From the NCBI RefSeq assembly GCF_900591205.1, contig NZ_UUPU01000001.1:620001-684000 (forward strand): a stretch of 64,000 nt of DNA, read 5' to 3'. The first letter of the stretch is position 1; each line of letters starts with the position of its first letter. Below the pieces are notes generated by a model. That model made no database searches. It had not been told where the DNA came from and saw only the letters and a list, made by a program, of their open reading frames with translations. This document shows positions 29,271 through 39,327 of this stretch, piece after piece. Made by a program: the position numbers and the translations under genes. Origin of the DNA: Pseudomonas viridiflava (GTDB taxonomy: Bacteria > Pseudomonadota > Gammaproteobacteria > Pseudomonadales > Pseudomonadaceae).

Positions 29271-30008
29271 ATGCTGCGATTCTCTCGTGCCGTCGCTTTG
29301 ATTGGAGTGTTATTGCTGGCCCAGCCTGCTGTCGCACAGCGTTTGCGCCTGGTAGCGGACGCGTGGCCACCCTTTACCGATTCCACCTTGATCAATGGCG
29401 GCCTGGCCACCGACATTGTCAGCACCGCCCTGGCCCGTGCCGGCTACGCCAGCGATTTCGAACAGGTGCCCTGGGCCCGGGCGCTGATGGGCGTTGGCGA
29501 CGGGCGCTATGATGTGCTGGTCAACGCCTGGTACGACGATGCTCGCACGAAACTGGGCCAGTTTTCCGGCGAATACCTGCTTAACCGCGTGCGTTTCATC
29601 AAGCGGCGTGATGACCCCATCGAATTCCAGAACCTTGTGCAATTGCACGATGCCCCCATCGCGGTGGTGCGCGGGTATGCGTATTCGGCGGCGTTCGATG
29701 CGGATGCGCAGTTGCAGAAAATTCCTGTGCATAACTTCGCAATGGCCGTGCGCATGCTCGCGGCGCAGCGGGTGCGGCTGACGCTGGAGGATGAATATGT
29801 GGCGCGCTATTACCTGGCGCGTGAATCGGCGCGGGTGCGTAATGCGGTGGAGTTTTTACCCGCGCCGCTGAGCGAAAACAGCCTGCATATTCTGGTCAGC
29901 CTGAAGAACCCACAGCACGAACAGATCGTCGCCAGCTTCGATCGGGAGATTGCCAGGATGAAGGAGGACGGCAGTTATCAGCGGTTGATGAAGCAGCATG
30001 GGATGTAG
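29271..30008 (+). CDS. Periplasmic solute-binding protein, family 3
   Basis: A 245-residue secreted protein of the amino-acid-type (family 3) solute-binding fold. Signal peptide VALIGVLLLAQPAVAQ is followed by LRLVADAWPPFTDSTLINGGLATDIV, typical of the N-terminal ligand lobe. ATG 29271 is preferred to the TTG at 29265, because AAGGA is 7-8 bases before it. No permease or ATPase gene is nearby, so it is an orphan binding protein; such proteins can also act as signal co-receptors. Ligand unknown. Confidence 0.85.
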   Translation: MLRFSRAVALIGVLLLAQPAVAQRLRLVADAWPPFTDSTLINGGLATDIVSTALARAGYASDFEQVPWARALMGVGDGRYDVLVNAWYDDARTKLGQFSGEYLLNRVRFIKRRDDPIEFQNLVQLHDAPIAVVRGYAYSAAFDADAQLQKIPVHNFAMAVRMLAAQRVRLTLEDEYVARYYLARESARVRNAVEFLPAPLSENSLHILVSLKNPQHEQIVASFDREIARMKEDGSYQRLMKQHGM

Positions 30009-30047
30009 GGTTTTTGCGGGCCTCGTCGCAACGGTGTGGCGACCCGA

Positions 30048-30115
30048 CAAGCCCGCTCGCACATTTTGAATTGCAAATGCCTTCAACTGTGGGAGGGGGC
30101 TTGCCCCCGATAGCG
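30048..30115. repeat. REP pair, degenerate left arm + family B right arm
   Basis: Right arm TGTGGGAGGGGGCTTGCCCC at 30088 is complete; the left side (CAAGCCCGCTCGCACA) is a decayed arm of another family. Confidence 0.65.
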
Positions 30116-30117
30116 AT

Positions 30118-32301
30118 TTAAGCCGCGCTGGTATCTTTGATCAGGTGCGCGGCGAGCGTGCGCAACGGCCCCAACTGCCGACAAATCAATGCCAACTGCG
30201 TCTGCACCAACCGTTGCCCTTCATCAATCTCATCCGGCATCTGCTCCAGGTCCGCCGCCAGGGCTTCCTCGGCATCGCTCTGAATCGCAATCGGCTGTTT
30301 GTTCGCCAGCCCCGTGGCGATTTCATCAATGCTCGCGGCCAGGCTATTACCGGCGCCGTCGATCAGGTGCTCGCGCACCTCGGCCGGCAGTTGGGTTTCG
30401 CGATGCGCGCCCAGGCCGGACAAGTAGCTGAGCAAGGTGTGGGACAGCACCAGGAAGCGGAACCCCACGTCCGCTTCCTTACGGAAGTGCCCCGGCTCCA
30501 TCAGCATATTCGCCAGGGTGGTGGACAGCGCCGCATCGGCGTTGTGCGCGTTGCGCCGGGCCAGTCGATACGCCAGGTCATCGCTCTTGCCGGCGGCGTA
30601 CTGCTGCATGATTTGCCGCAGGTAGATGCTGTTGCAGGTCAGGGTGTTGGCCAGCACTTTGTTCAGGCGTCGGCCTTGCCAGTCCGGCAGGAACAGGAAC
30701 ACCGCCAGGCCGGCGATCAGGCTGCCGAGCAAGGTATCGAACAGGCGCGGCAGGAACAGCCCGTAGCCATCGCCCACCTGGTTGAAGCAGAACAGCACCA
30801 TCAGGGTGATCGCGGCCGTGGCCAGGGTGTAGCGCGTGGTGCGGTTGATAAAGAACACCAGGCCGGCGGCGATGGCGAACATTGATTGCACCAGCGGGCT
30901 TGGGAACAGGTCGAACAGCGCCCAGGCCACCGTCAGGCCGATGGCGGTGCCGATAATCCGCTGGCCGAGCTTGCGCCGGGTCGCACCGTAGTTCGGTTGG
31001 CACACAAACAGCGTGGTGAGGATGATCCAGTAACCCTGCGACGCGTGGATCGCGTGCAGGGTGCCGTAACCCACGGTCAGGGCCAGGGCCAGGCGCAAGG
31101 CATGACGGAACAGCAGCGAGGTGGGCGTCAGCTGCGTACGCAGGCGGGTCCACATTTCCTTGAGGTTGCGCGGGGCACGGTCCAGCAGGTTGCTGTCGGT
31201 GGCGTCGGCCAGCGCGTCGGGGTTGCTGGCGTCGCCGAGCAGGCGGTCAAGGGTCGAGAGGTTGGCCGCCAGGGCGCGCAACGAGCGCAGCAGGCCACGC
31301 CAGGCCGGGTTGCTCTGGATGCGCAGGTGCTCCAGCGAGGCGTTCAGGTCGCCCAGGGCTTCGGCGAAGCTGTCGTCATAGATAAACGGCTGGCGCAGCT
31401 GGATCGACTCACCCAGGGTCTGGCACGCCTTGCCTTGCTGGCGCAGCAGGCGCTGGCAGCGGAACAGCACGTCGCTGTGGAAGAACGCGTCGGCCAGGGC
31501 GTTGTAAGGGTAGTGGGAGGAACTGGCGCGCTCGTGAATGTCCTGGGCCAGGAAGTACAACTTCAAATAGCGACTGACCTTCGAACCAGGGCGCCCATTA
31601 CCTACGCGGTGCAGGATGATTTCCTTCGCCGCATTCAGCGCCGCTACCACGCGACCGTTCTGTTGGGCCAGTTCCAGGCGCCGTGCTTCCACGTCCAACT
31701 GGCGGATCGGCTCGAACAGCGACGACTTGAGCTTGAGGTAACGCCCCAATTCACGGAACAACCGCGCCAGGCTCTGCTGCACCGGCTGGTTGGAAAACAG
31801 CGCCTGCCACAGCACCGAGAGCACCCCATACCAGGCGGCGCCGGCCACCAGCAGCAGGGGTTCGTGCCAGAAATCCGAGACCGCGCCGCCGCGCTGGTCC
31901 ACGCCGATCATGGTGTACACCGACAGAATCAGCGTCGCCGAGGCAATCGCTCCATAACGTTCGCCGAGGGCACCAAGCATGGTCAGGCAGAAGCTGGCCA
32001 GGGCCAGGGCGATTGCGAAGATCCAGGGGTAAGGGAACAGCAGCTCCACCGACAACGCGGCGATGCTGAAACACACCAGCGTCACCGCCAGGGCATTCAC
32101 GCGGCCTTGCCAACTGTCATCGGTCTCGGCCAGGGCGCTGGCGATAATCCCCAGGAACAGCGGGATCAGCAGCGTCATTTCATCCTGATACCAGCACAGC
32201 GCCATGCTGCCGGTGAGGGCGATGAATACCCGTACGCTGTAACTGAATTTATCCAGCGCCCACAGGCGCCGCATGGACTGCTTGAACGAGGTCGATGACA
32301 T
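30118..32301 (-). CDS. yccS: YccS/YhfK-family inner membrane protein (FUSC)
   Basis: A 727-residue membrane protein of the fusaric-acid-resistance-like (FUSC) superfamily, YccS subgroup. Two blocks of about six hydrophobic helices (near residues 20-150 and 395-520) flank a large soluble helical domain, and a C-terminal helical region of about 200 residues follows. SFKQSMRRLWALDKFSYSVRVFIALTGS at the start is typical. Related proteins are thought to export aromatic acids or similar, but no substrate is known for YccS. It is a single gene framed by REP elements. Confidence 0.87.
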   Translation of the reverse strand: MSSTSFKQSMRRLWALDKFSYSVRVFIALTGSMALCWYQDEMTLLIPLFLGIIASALAETDDSWQGRVNALAVTLVCFSIAALSVELLFPYPWIFAIALALASFCLTMLGALGERYGAIASATLILSVYTMIGVDQRGGAVSDFWHEPLLLVAGAAWYGVLSVLWQALFSNQPVQQSLARLFRELGRYLKLKSSLFEPIRQLDVEARRLELAQQNGRVVAALNAAKEIILHRVGNGRPGSKVSRYLKLYFLAQDIHERASSSHYPYNALADAFFHSDVLFRCQRLLRQQGKACQTLGESIQLRQPFIYDDSFAEALGDLNASLEHLRIQSNPAWRGLLRSLRALAANLSTLDRLLGDASNPDALADATDSNLLDRAPRNLKEMWTRLRTQLTPTSLLFRHALRLALALTVGYGTLHAIHASQGYWIILTTLFVCQPNYGATRRKLGQRIIGTAIGLTVAWALFDLFPSPLVQSMFAIAAGLVFFINRTTRYTLATAAITLMVLFCFNQVGDGYGLFLPRLFDTLLGSLIAGLAVFLFLPDWQGRRLNKVLANTLTCNSIYLRQIMQQYAAGKSDDLAYRLARRNAHNADAALSTTLANMLMEPGHFRKEADVGFRFLVLSHTLLSYLSGLGAHRETQLPAEVREHLIDGAGNSLAASIDEIATGLANKQPIAIQSDAEEALAADLEQMPDEIDEGQRLVQTQLALICRQLGPLRTLAAHLIKDTSAA

Positions 32302-32416
32302 GAAGTCTGGAGTCTTCCGGGACGATGCCGTTAAATTGAGCTATCAAGGACGTCACGGCAAGCGTGGCGATCACATCAATTCGCAAAATATCTCCCAGAC
32401 CACACCCTAAACCAAA

Positions 32417-32505
32417 TGTGGGAGGGGGCTTGCCCCCGATTGCGGTGTATCAGTAATAGAAGTACTGACTGACACACTGCTATCGGGGGCAAGCCCCCTC
32501 CCACA
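32417..32505. repeat. REP inverted pair, family B
   Basis: TGTGGGAGGGGGCTTGCCCC arm and complement ending CCCCCTCCCACA, about 40 bases apart with GTACTGACTGACACACTGC between, in the gap between yccS and the flavoprotein gene. Confidence 0.9.
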
Positions 32506-32528
32506 TTTTGACTGAGTACATCCTTCAG

Positions 32529-33725
32529 TCAGGCGTACTGCGCGGCCGCGTAGCCGGAAGCCCAGGCCCACTGGAAATTGAACCCGCCCAGGTGACCGGT
32601 CACATCCAGCACCTCGCCGATAAAGTACAAGCCAGGGCTTTTCAGCGATTCCATGGTCTTGGACGAGACTTCCCGTGTGTCCACTCCGCCCAATGTCACC
32701 TCCGCCGTGCGGTAACCCTCGGTGCCCGCCGGCACCAGTTGCCAGTTGCCGAGTTTTTGCGCGATATCGGCCACTTCGGCGTGGGTGTACTGCTTCATCG
32801 GCTTGGACACGAACCAGGTTTCCGCCAGCAAATTAGCCATCTTCTTGGTGAAGATCTCGCCCAGCAGGGTTTTCAACTCGCTGTTAGGGCGCTCGACCTG
32901 TTGCTGTTGCAGCCAGGCGTGCGCGTCGTGGTCGGGCAGCAGGTTGATTTCAAGCGTGTCGCCGGGTTCCCAGTAGGAAGAAATCTGCAAAATCGCCGGG
33001 CCGCTGAGGCCGCGGTGGGTAAACAGGAGGTTTTCGCGAAAGCTCTGGTCGTTGCAACTGACCAGGCAATCGACCGAGGTGCCGGACAGCTCGCCGCACA
33101 CGTCCTTGAGCTGATCGGTGATGGTGAACGGCACCAGCCCGGCACGGGTCGGCAGCAGTTCATGGCCGAACTGCTTGGCCACCTGGTAACCAAAACCGGT
33201 GGCGCCGAGCGTAGGAATTGACAGGCCACCGGTGGCGATCACCAGCGATTCGCAGCGCAGCTCTCCCAGGGTGGTCTGTAGCTGATAGCCGCCGTCGACT
33301 TTGGCGATTTCCTCGATCGAGGTGTCCAGGTGCAGGTTTACGCCGGTCTGGATGCACTCGTCCAGCAGCATGCCGAGGATGTCGCTGGATTTGTTATCGC
33401 AGAACAGCTGGCCGAGCTTCTTCTCGTGGTACGGCACGCCGTGCTTGGCCACCAGCCCAATGAAATCCCATTGGGTATAGCGCGCCAGGGCTGACTTGCA
33501 GAAGTGCGCATTGTGCGAGAGGAAGTTTGCCGGCTCGGTGTACATATTGGTGAAGTTGCAGCGGCCACCGCCCGACATCAGGATCTTTTTGCCGGCTTTG
33601 TTCGCATGGTCGATCAACATCACCTTGCGCCCCCGCCCAGCGGCGGTCAGCGCACACATCAAGCCTGCGGCGCCGGCGCCAATGATCACAACTTCGGTCG
33701 AGCGCAAAACGGTGTCCTCATACAA
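32529..33725 (-). CDS. HI0933/YhiN-family FAD-dependent oxidoreductase
   Basis: A 398-residue flavoprotein of the HI0933/YhiN family. The N-terminal dinucleotide motif is VVIIGAGAAGLMCALTAAGRG, followed by the family hallmark KILMSGGGRCNFTN. Near the C-terminus GLYFIGEVLDVTGHLGGFNFQWAWASGYAA is typical and contacts FAD. The physiological reaction of the family is not established. It begins 60 bases before the REP pair upstream, with no partner gene. Confidence 0.9.
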   Translation of the reverse strand: MYEDTVLRSTEVVIIGAGAAGLMCALTAAGRGRKVMLIDHANKAGKKILMSGGGRCNFTNMYTEPANFLSHNAHFCKSALARYTQWDFIGLVAKHGVPYHEKKLGQLFCDNKSSDILGMLLDECIQTGVNLHLDTSIEEIAKVDGGYQLQTTLGELRCESLVIATGGLSIPTLGATGFGYQVAKQFGHELLPTRAGLVPFTITDQLKDVCGELSGTSVDCLVSCNDQSFRENLLFTHRGLSGPAILQISSYWEPGDTLEINLLPDHDAHAWLQQQQVERPNSELKTLLGEIFTKKMANLLAETWFVSKPMKQYTHAEVADIAQKLGNWQLVPAGTEGYRTAEVTLGGVDTREVSSKTMESLKSPGLYFIGEVLDVTGHLGGFNFQWAWASGYAAAQYA

Positions 33726-33749
33726 ATTCTGAATTGAAATACAGTTAAA

Positions 33750-33839
33750 TGTGGGAGCGGGCTTGCTCGCGAATGCGGTGTATCAGTCGACAGATTCGGT
33801 GACTGACACTCCGTATTCGCGAGCAAGCCCGCTCCCACA
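33750..33839. repeat. REP inverted pair, family A (GCTTGCTCGC variant)
   Basis: TGTGGGAGCGGGCTTGCTCG arm and complement (CGAGCAAGCCCGCTCCCACA) about 40 bases apart, between the HI0933-type gene and dbpA. The centre of the arm carries TCGCGA, unlike other family A copies. Confidence 0.9.
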
Positions 33840-33867
33840 TTTTTGATCTCTGTATAGCTTGAGATCT

Positions 33868-35253
<1,386 letters not shown>

Positions 35254-35360
35254 GGGACTGGCTCTGCAAAACAAAATGTCGCGCAGTGTAGCAGGCCCCC
35301 TCGGGTTTCTTTGTATGTTCTCGACGAGGAGTAGAGGGGCCGCCTCAGTTATCAGCTTCA

Positions 35361-35399
35361 AGCCGCAAGCCTGAGGCTAATAACTTGAGGCTTGCAGCT
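35361..35399. terminator. Hairpin with A/T-flanked arms between dbpA and mdtD
   Basis: AGCCGCAAGCCT (35361-35372) pairs with AGGCTTGCAGCT (35388-35399) with one mismatch. It lies 4 bases beyond the mdtD stop codon (minus strand) and ahead of dbpA, consistent with an mdtD terminator, though the T tract is poor. Confidence 0.5.
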
Positions 35400-35402
35400 G
35401 CT

Positions 35403-36830
35403 TCAATGCTCGATATCGTGCTCGCGGCTGACCACGCGTTTGCCGTCTTTTGGCGACAATTGCAGGAAGATCGCCGCCGCCAGCATCGCCATGATGCCCA
35501 CGGTGAGGAAGGTCAGTTGGAAGGCGCCGAGCACGCTCTCCACCCCGTCGTTGCCTGCTTCAGCGGTGAACCCGCCCAGCAGCGCACCGGCGCAGGCCAC
35601 CCCCAGGCTCAGGGACAATTGCGCCACCACCGAGAGTAAACTGTTGCCGCTGCTGGCCTGGGCGTCGTCGAGGTCGATCAGGGTGACGGTGTTCATCGCG
35701 GTAAATTGCAGCGAGTTGATCGCCCCCAGCACCGCCAGCATTGCCAGCAGCAACGGGTAGGGCGTGTGCTCGCTGACCAGGCCCATGCTGGCGAGCATGA
35801 TGCCCAGGGCCAGCGTGTTGCCGGTCAGCACAATGCGGTAGCCCAGGCGTTCGATCAGTGGCCGTGCAATGGACTTGGCAAACATCGCCGCCGCCGCCAG
35901 GGGCAGCATGCTCATGCCGGCTTCCGAGGGCGAATAACCCAGGGCCACCTGCAGCAGCAGCGGCACCAGAAACGGCAGCGCGCCACTGCCCAGGCGCGCA
36001 AACAGATTGCCGAGGATGCCCACGGCAAAGGTGCGAGTCTTGAACAGCACCGGCGAAAACAGCGGGTTTTCGATGTGCCCTGCACGCAGCCAATACGCCG
36101 CCAGGCACGCCAGCCCGCCGAACAGCAGCAACATCACCCGCAGGTGCGGCAGGTGCAGTTCGCCCAGGCCCTCCATGGCGATGGTGATCAGCACCATCGC
36201 CGCGCCGAACAGCACAAACCCCACACCGTCAAACCGCGTGCGTTCGCTGCCGCGCAGGTCGGGAATCAGTTTCCACACGGCGTAGCAGCCGATCATGCCC
36301 ACGGGCAGGTTGATCAGGAAGATCCAGTGCCAGGTCAGGTATTGCACCATCCAGCCGCCCATGGTCGGGCCGAGCAATGGGCCGAGCAGCCCGGGGATGG
36401 TGATAAAGCCCATGATCCGCACCAGTTCGGAACGGGGGTAGGCGCGCAGTACCACGAGCCGGCCGACCGGCAGCATCAGTGCACCGCCCAGGCCCTGGAT
36501 CACCCGTGCGCCGACCAGCATTGTGAGGCTGCTGGACAAGGCACACAGCAAGGAGCCGATGCTGAACAGCATGATCGCGCCGAAAAAGATTTTTTTGGTG
36601 CCGAAGCGGTCAGCCACCCAGCCCGACGCCGGGATCAGCAAGGCGACGGTGAGCATGTAGGCGATTACCACCCCTTGCATGCGCAGCGGGTTTTCCGCCA
36701 GGTCCCGAGCCATGGCGGGTAACGCCGTGTTGAGAATCGTCCCATCCAGCGACTGCATGAAGAAGGCAATCGCGACCACCCAGGGGAGCCAGCGGGCGGT
36801 CTTGGCATCGAGAGGGGCGCGATTAGGCAT
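35403..36830 (-). CDS. mdtD: MFS multidrug transporter, DHA2/MdtD type
   Basis: A 475-residue inner-membrane proton-driven exporter with 14 predicted helices. The N-terminus WLPWVVAIAFFMQSLDGTILNTALPAMARDL carries DHA2 motif D1, and GWVADRFGTKKIFF is motif A. MIQGLGGALMLPVGRLVVLRAYPRSELV follows. The sequence resembles MdtD. Unlike in E. coli it is not next to mdtABC. The substrate cannot be read. The name is by resemblance. Confidence 0.85.
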   Translation of the reverse strand: MPNRAPLDAKTARWLPWVVAIAFFMQSLDGTILNTALPAMARDLAENPLRMQGVVIAYMLTVALLIPASGWVADRFGTKKIFFGAIMLFSIGSLLCALSSSLTMLVGARVIQGLGGALMLPVGRLVVLRAYPRSELVRIMGFITIPGLLGPLLGPTMGGWMVQYLTWHWIFLINLPVGMIGCYAVWKLIPDLRGSERTRFDGVGFVLFGAAMVLITIAMEGLGELHLPHLRVMLLLFGGLACLAAYWLRAGHIENPLFSPVLFKTRTFAVGILGNLFARLGSGALPFLVPLLLQVALGYSPSEAGMSMLPLAAAAMFAKSIARPLIERLGYRIVLTGNTLALGIMLASMGLVSEHTPYPLLLAMLAVLGAINSLQFTAMNTVTLIDLDDAQASSGNSLLSVVAQLSLSLGVACAGALLGGFTAEAGNDGVESVLGAFQLTFLTVGIMAMLAAAIFLQLSPKDGKRVVSREHDIEH

Positions 36831-36866
36831 GGGTTACCTTTTTGTTAGCAGGCTATGTGTCGGCGA

Positions 36867-37757
36867 TTATGCGCCATTCGTCGCTCCTTTTCCCACAGGC
36901 TGTTCGTCTAATTCCGACACCGTTACGTGCTCGCCCACCAGGAAATCCAACAACGCCCGGTGCACCGCCAGGGCCGCCTCGCGGGACTCCAGGTCGAGTA
37001 AATGCCCGGTGTGTTCGGCGACGCCAAAGCTGCTGCGGCCTACGTATTGTTTGAACAGCTGGGCATCGGCGGCGGGGGTGTATTCGTCCAGCGTGCCGTT
37101 GAGGAAGTGCACCGGGGTTTCAATCCGCGTGAGCGCCGGCAGGTAGTTGCCATCGCCCAGGGCCAGGACCTGGTGGATATGAAAGCGCGCCTGGCGGTAC
37201 TCGGTGGTGGCCATGTTCGACAGGTGGCGATGGTTATTGCGTTTGAGGCGCGGCGACAAGTATTTGCCGACGGTCTCGTTGAGCAAGTGGCCGACGGCGG
37301 ACTTGTCATCGGCCTCGATCAGCACGCGCACGCGCTCCACATAATCGAGCATGGCCTGGTTGAGGTTGGGGGCCAGGGCCATCACCACCGAGCTCTCGAT
37401 GGACGGCGGGTTGTGCGCCAGGGTCAGTAACGTGGAGATGCCGCCCCAGGAGGCCGATACCAGATGGTTGACCTGAAAACGCTCCACCAGCGCTCGCAGG
37501 ATCTGTACCTCATCGTCCTTGGTCACCAGGTCGAGGTCGGTATTGTGTTCGCGTGAATAGCCGGAGAACGGCAAATCGAACAGCAGCACATTGAAGTGCT
37601 CGGCCAGGCATTTGCTGGTACGGGCAAAGGAGCGTGTGGTGGACAGCGCGCCATTGACCATCAGCACGGTTTTCTTTTGCGGGTCTGTACCCAGTTGCTC
37701 AACATGAACGTTGTAGTGCTTGAACAGCTTTTGTAGGACGAAACTTCCATGGTTCAT
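36867..37757 (-). CDS. RhlA-like 3-(3-hydroxyalkanoyloxy)alkanoate synthase homologue
   Basis: A 296-residue alpha/beta hydrolase strikingly like P. aeruginosa RhlA (295 residues): [42 protein letters not shown] with the catalytic Ser, [22 protein letters not shown], and TGHLLDLES with the catalytic His. RhlA condenses two 3-hydroxyacyl-ACP molecules into the lipid precursor of rhamnolipids. The relative PhaG is less close in these motifs. No rhlB or rhlR lies nearby, so the product here could be the free HAA surfactant. ATG 37757 with AGGAA upstream gives the family length; ATG 37790 does not. It neighbours mdtD at 36 bases, same strand. Confidence 0.8.
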   Translation of the reverse strand: MNHGSFVLQKLFKHYNVHVEQLGTDPQKKTVLMVNGALSTTRSFARTSKCLAEHFNVLLFDLPFSGYSREHNTDLDLVTKDDEVQILRALVERFQVNHLVSASWGGISTLLTLAHNPPSIESSVVMALAPNLNQAMLDYVERVRVLIEADDKSAVGHLLNETVGKYLSPRLKRNNHRHLSNMATTEYRQARFHIHQVLALGDGNYLPALTRIETPVHFLNGTLDEYTPAADAQLFKQYVGRSSFGVAEHTGHLLDLESREAALAVHRALLDFLVGEHVTVSELDEQPVGKGATNGA

Positions 37758-37906
37758 CGCAGGACTTCCTGTGCGGTGGCGGTATGCCACCAGCCTTTAT
37801 AACGAGGTTTTTTGCGGGCGACAACAGGCTGCACGGGGAGAAATGTGAGATGGGATTTGGCGGTAGGAATAAGCGAAACGAGGAGTCTGAAACCACCGTT
37901 AAGCAA

Positions 37907-37995
37907 TGTGGGAGGGGGCTTGCCCCCGATAGCGGTGTATCAGTCCCGAGGGTACTGACTGACACACTGCTATCGGGGGCAAGCCCCCTCCCACA
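37907..37995. repeat. REP inverted pair, family B
   Basis: TGTGGGAGGGGGCTTGCCCC arm and complement about 40 bases apart, just past the TldE-like gene's stop codon. The spacer resembles that of the copy at 32.4 kb (GTACTGACTGACACACTGC), so these two are recent relatives. Confidence 0.9.
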
Positions 37996-38010
37996 TTGGA
38001 TCTTAGGTGT

Positions 38011-39327
38011 TTAGAGGGTGAGGGTAAGGCGTTTTACCAAGGCGCCCGGCAACAGGTTGGAGGCGGTGTTGCGCTGGCCGTACGTGCTGGCCGACAGCAG
38101 CAGTTCTCGATCAGCGGTCAATGCTTCCAGCTGCGAACCCAGCAACTGGTAGACGCTGTCATCGAAGCGCATGGTGCTGACCGGCGCCTTGATCTCGCCG
38201 TCTTCCACCCAGAACGTGGCGAAGCGCGTCATGCCGGTCAGGCGTGCGGCGGGCAGGTCGGAGTAGTTCAGATACCACAGGTTGCTGATGTACAGCCCGG
38301 TGCCCAACTGCTTGAGGATATCGGCCTGGGCGAGTTGGCCCGCCGCTATCTGCAAGGCGCTGGGGGCTTCGTCGCTGCTGGCGCCGTTGGCGCTCAGGCC
38401 GTATTCGGCGGCGCTGCGCGAGTTCACCAGTTGGCCGCAGGCAGTGCCGGCATTGATCAGCGTCACATCGTTGCGTGGGTAGCCTTCGCTGGAGAACGCC
38501 TGGCTCAGGGAACCGCTGATCTGTTCTTTCACCGTCACCAGCGGGCTGAGGTGTTGCTCACCGGCGTACAGCCGCTGCAAGGAGCTGCCTTTGCTGGCGA
38601 TAGCCTGGGCGGAAAACCCACCCCAGGTGATGATGCTGATGATCTCTTCCAGCGCGGCCGGTGCAAGGTAGGCGCGGTACTCACCGGGCGCCAGTGAGTG
38701 CAACGGGCGGCCGAGAAATTCCAGCTGTTCGCGGACCAGCTGGAAGCGGCGGGCGAACTCGACGCTGTTCCATTCATCGCCGGCATAGCTGGCTTTCACC
38801 GCCTCGCCATTGGCGTGGAACAGGCTGAAATCGAAGTTGAAGCTATTGGCCTGGTGCCAACCAAACGCCCCGTTCGAGCTGGCAAAACCAAGGCTGATCG
38901 GGCCTGCGGCATAGAAGCCGACCAAGTCGACACCCTCCGCCGCCTGGCTGATTTCCTCGAGTACCCGGGCCAGCTCGGGCAGGGGCCGAGCCTGTTCGTT
39001 GTGGCTTTGCCAGGCGTTGTGATTGAGCAACAGGTACGGGTCATGGGGCAGCAGCGGCAAGGTTTCGCGCAGTTGCTGCAGGCCGTCGGCGAGGCGCTGG
39101 CGGTCCAGCTCGGGCTCGCCGGCCAGGGTGATGCCGAGGTCGGCATGGCGCCCGTCGTTGATCAGCTTGAGGGTGAGGCTGGCCTGCTGCACCTGGCCGG
39201 CCTGGCGTACCTTGGCGTGGTTGAAGCGCACGAATTCGGAGGATTCGTCCGCGTAGCCCAGGTGGAATTGTTCCTTGTCGGTGATGGCCTGCTTGAGCCA
39301 CTCCACCAATGCCTTGAAATTATGCAT
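38011..39327 (-). CDS. TldE/PmbA-like subunit of a TldD/E-type metalloprotease
   Basis: A 438-residue protein of the TldD/PmbA family without the HExxxH zinc motif, as expected for the inactive TldE-like partner. C-terminal motifs such as GTACGQLVNSRSAAEYG and TGLYISNLWYLNYSD match the family. The start codon shares one base with the stop codon of the upstream TldD-like gene (TGATG), indicating translational coupling and a 1:1 heterodimer. Known TldD/E heterodimers degrade peptides (CcdA, microcin B17 leader). This appears to be an additional pair beyond canonical TldD/PmbA; the substrate is unknown. Confidence 0.85.
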   Translation of the reverse strand: MHNFKALVEWLKQAITDKEQFHLGYADESSEFVRFNHAKVRQAGQVQQASLTLKLINDGRHADLGITLAGEPELDRQRLADGLQQLRETLPLLPHDPYLLLNHNAWQSHNEQARPLPELARVLEEISQAAEGVDLVGFYAAGPISLGFASSNGAFGWHQANSFNFDFSLFHANGEAVKASYAGDEWNSVEFARRFQLVREQLEFLGRPLHSLAPGEYRAYLAPAALEEIISIITWGGFSAQAIASKGSSLQRLYAGEQHLSPLVTVKEQISGSLSQAFSSEGYPRNDVTLINAGTACGQLVNSRSAAEYGLSANGASSDEAPSALQIAAGQLAQADILKQLGTGLYISNLWYLNYSDLPAARLTGMTRFATFWVEDGEIKAPVSTMRFDDSVYQLLGSQLEALTADRELLLSASTYGQRNTASNLLPGALVKRLTLTL

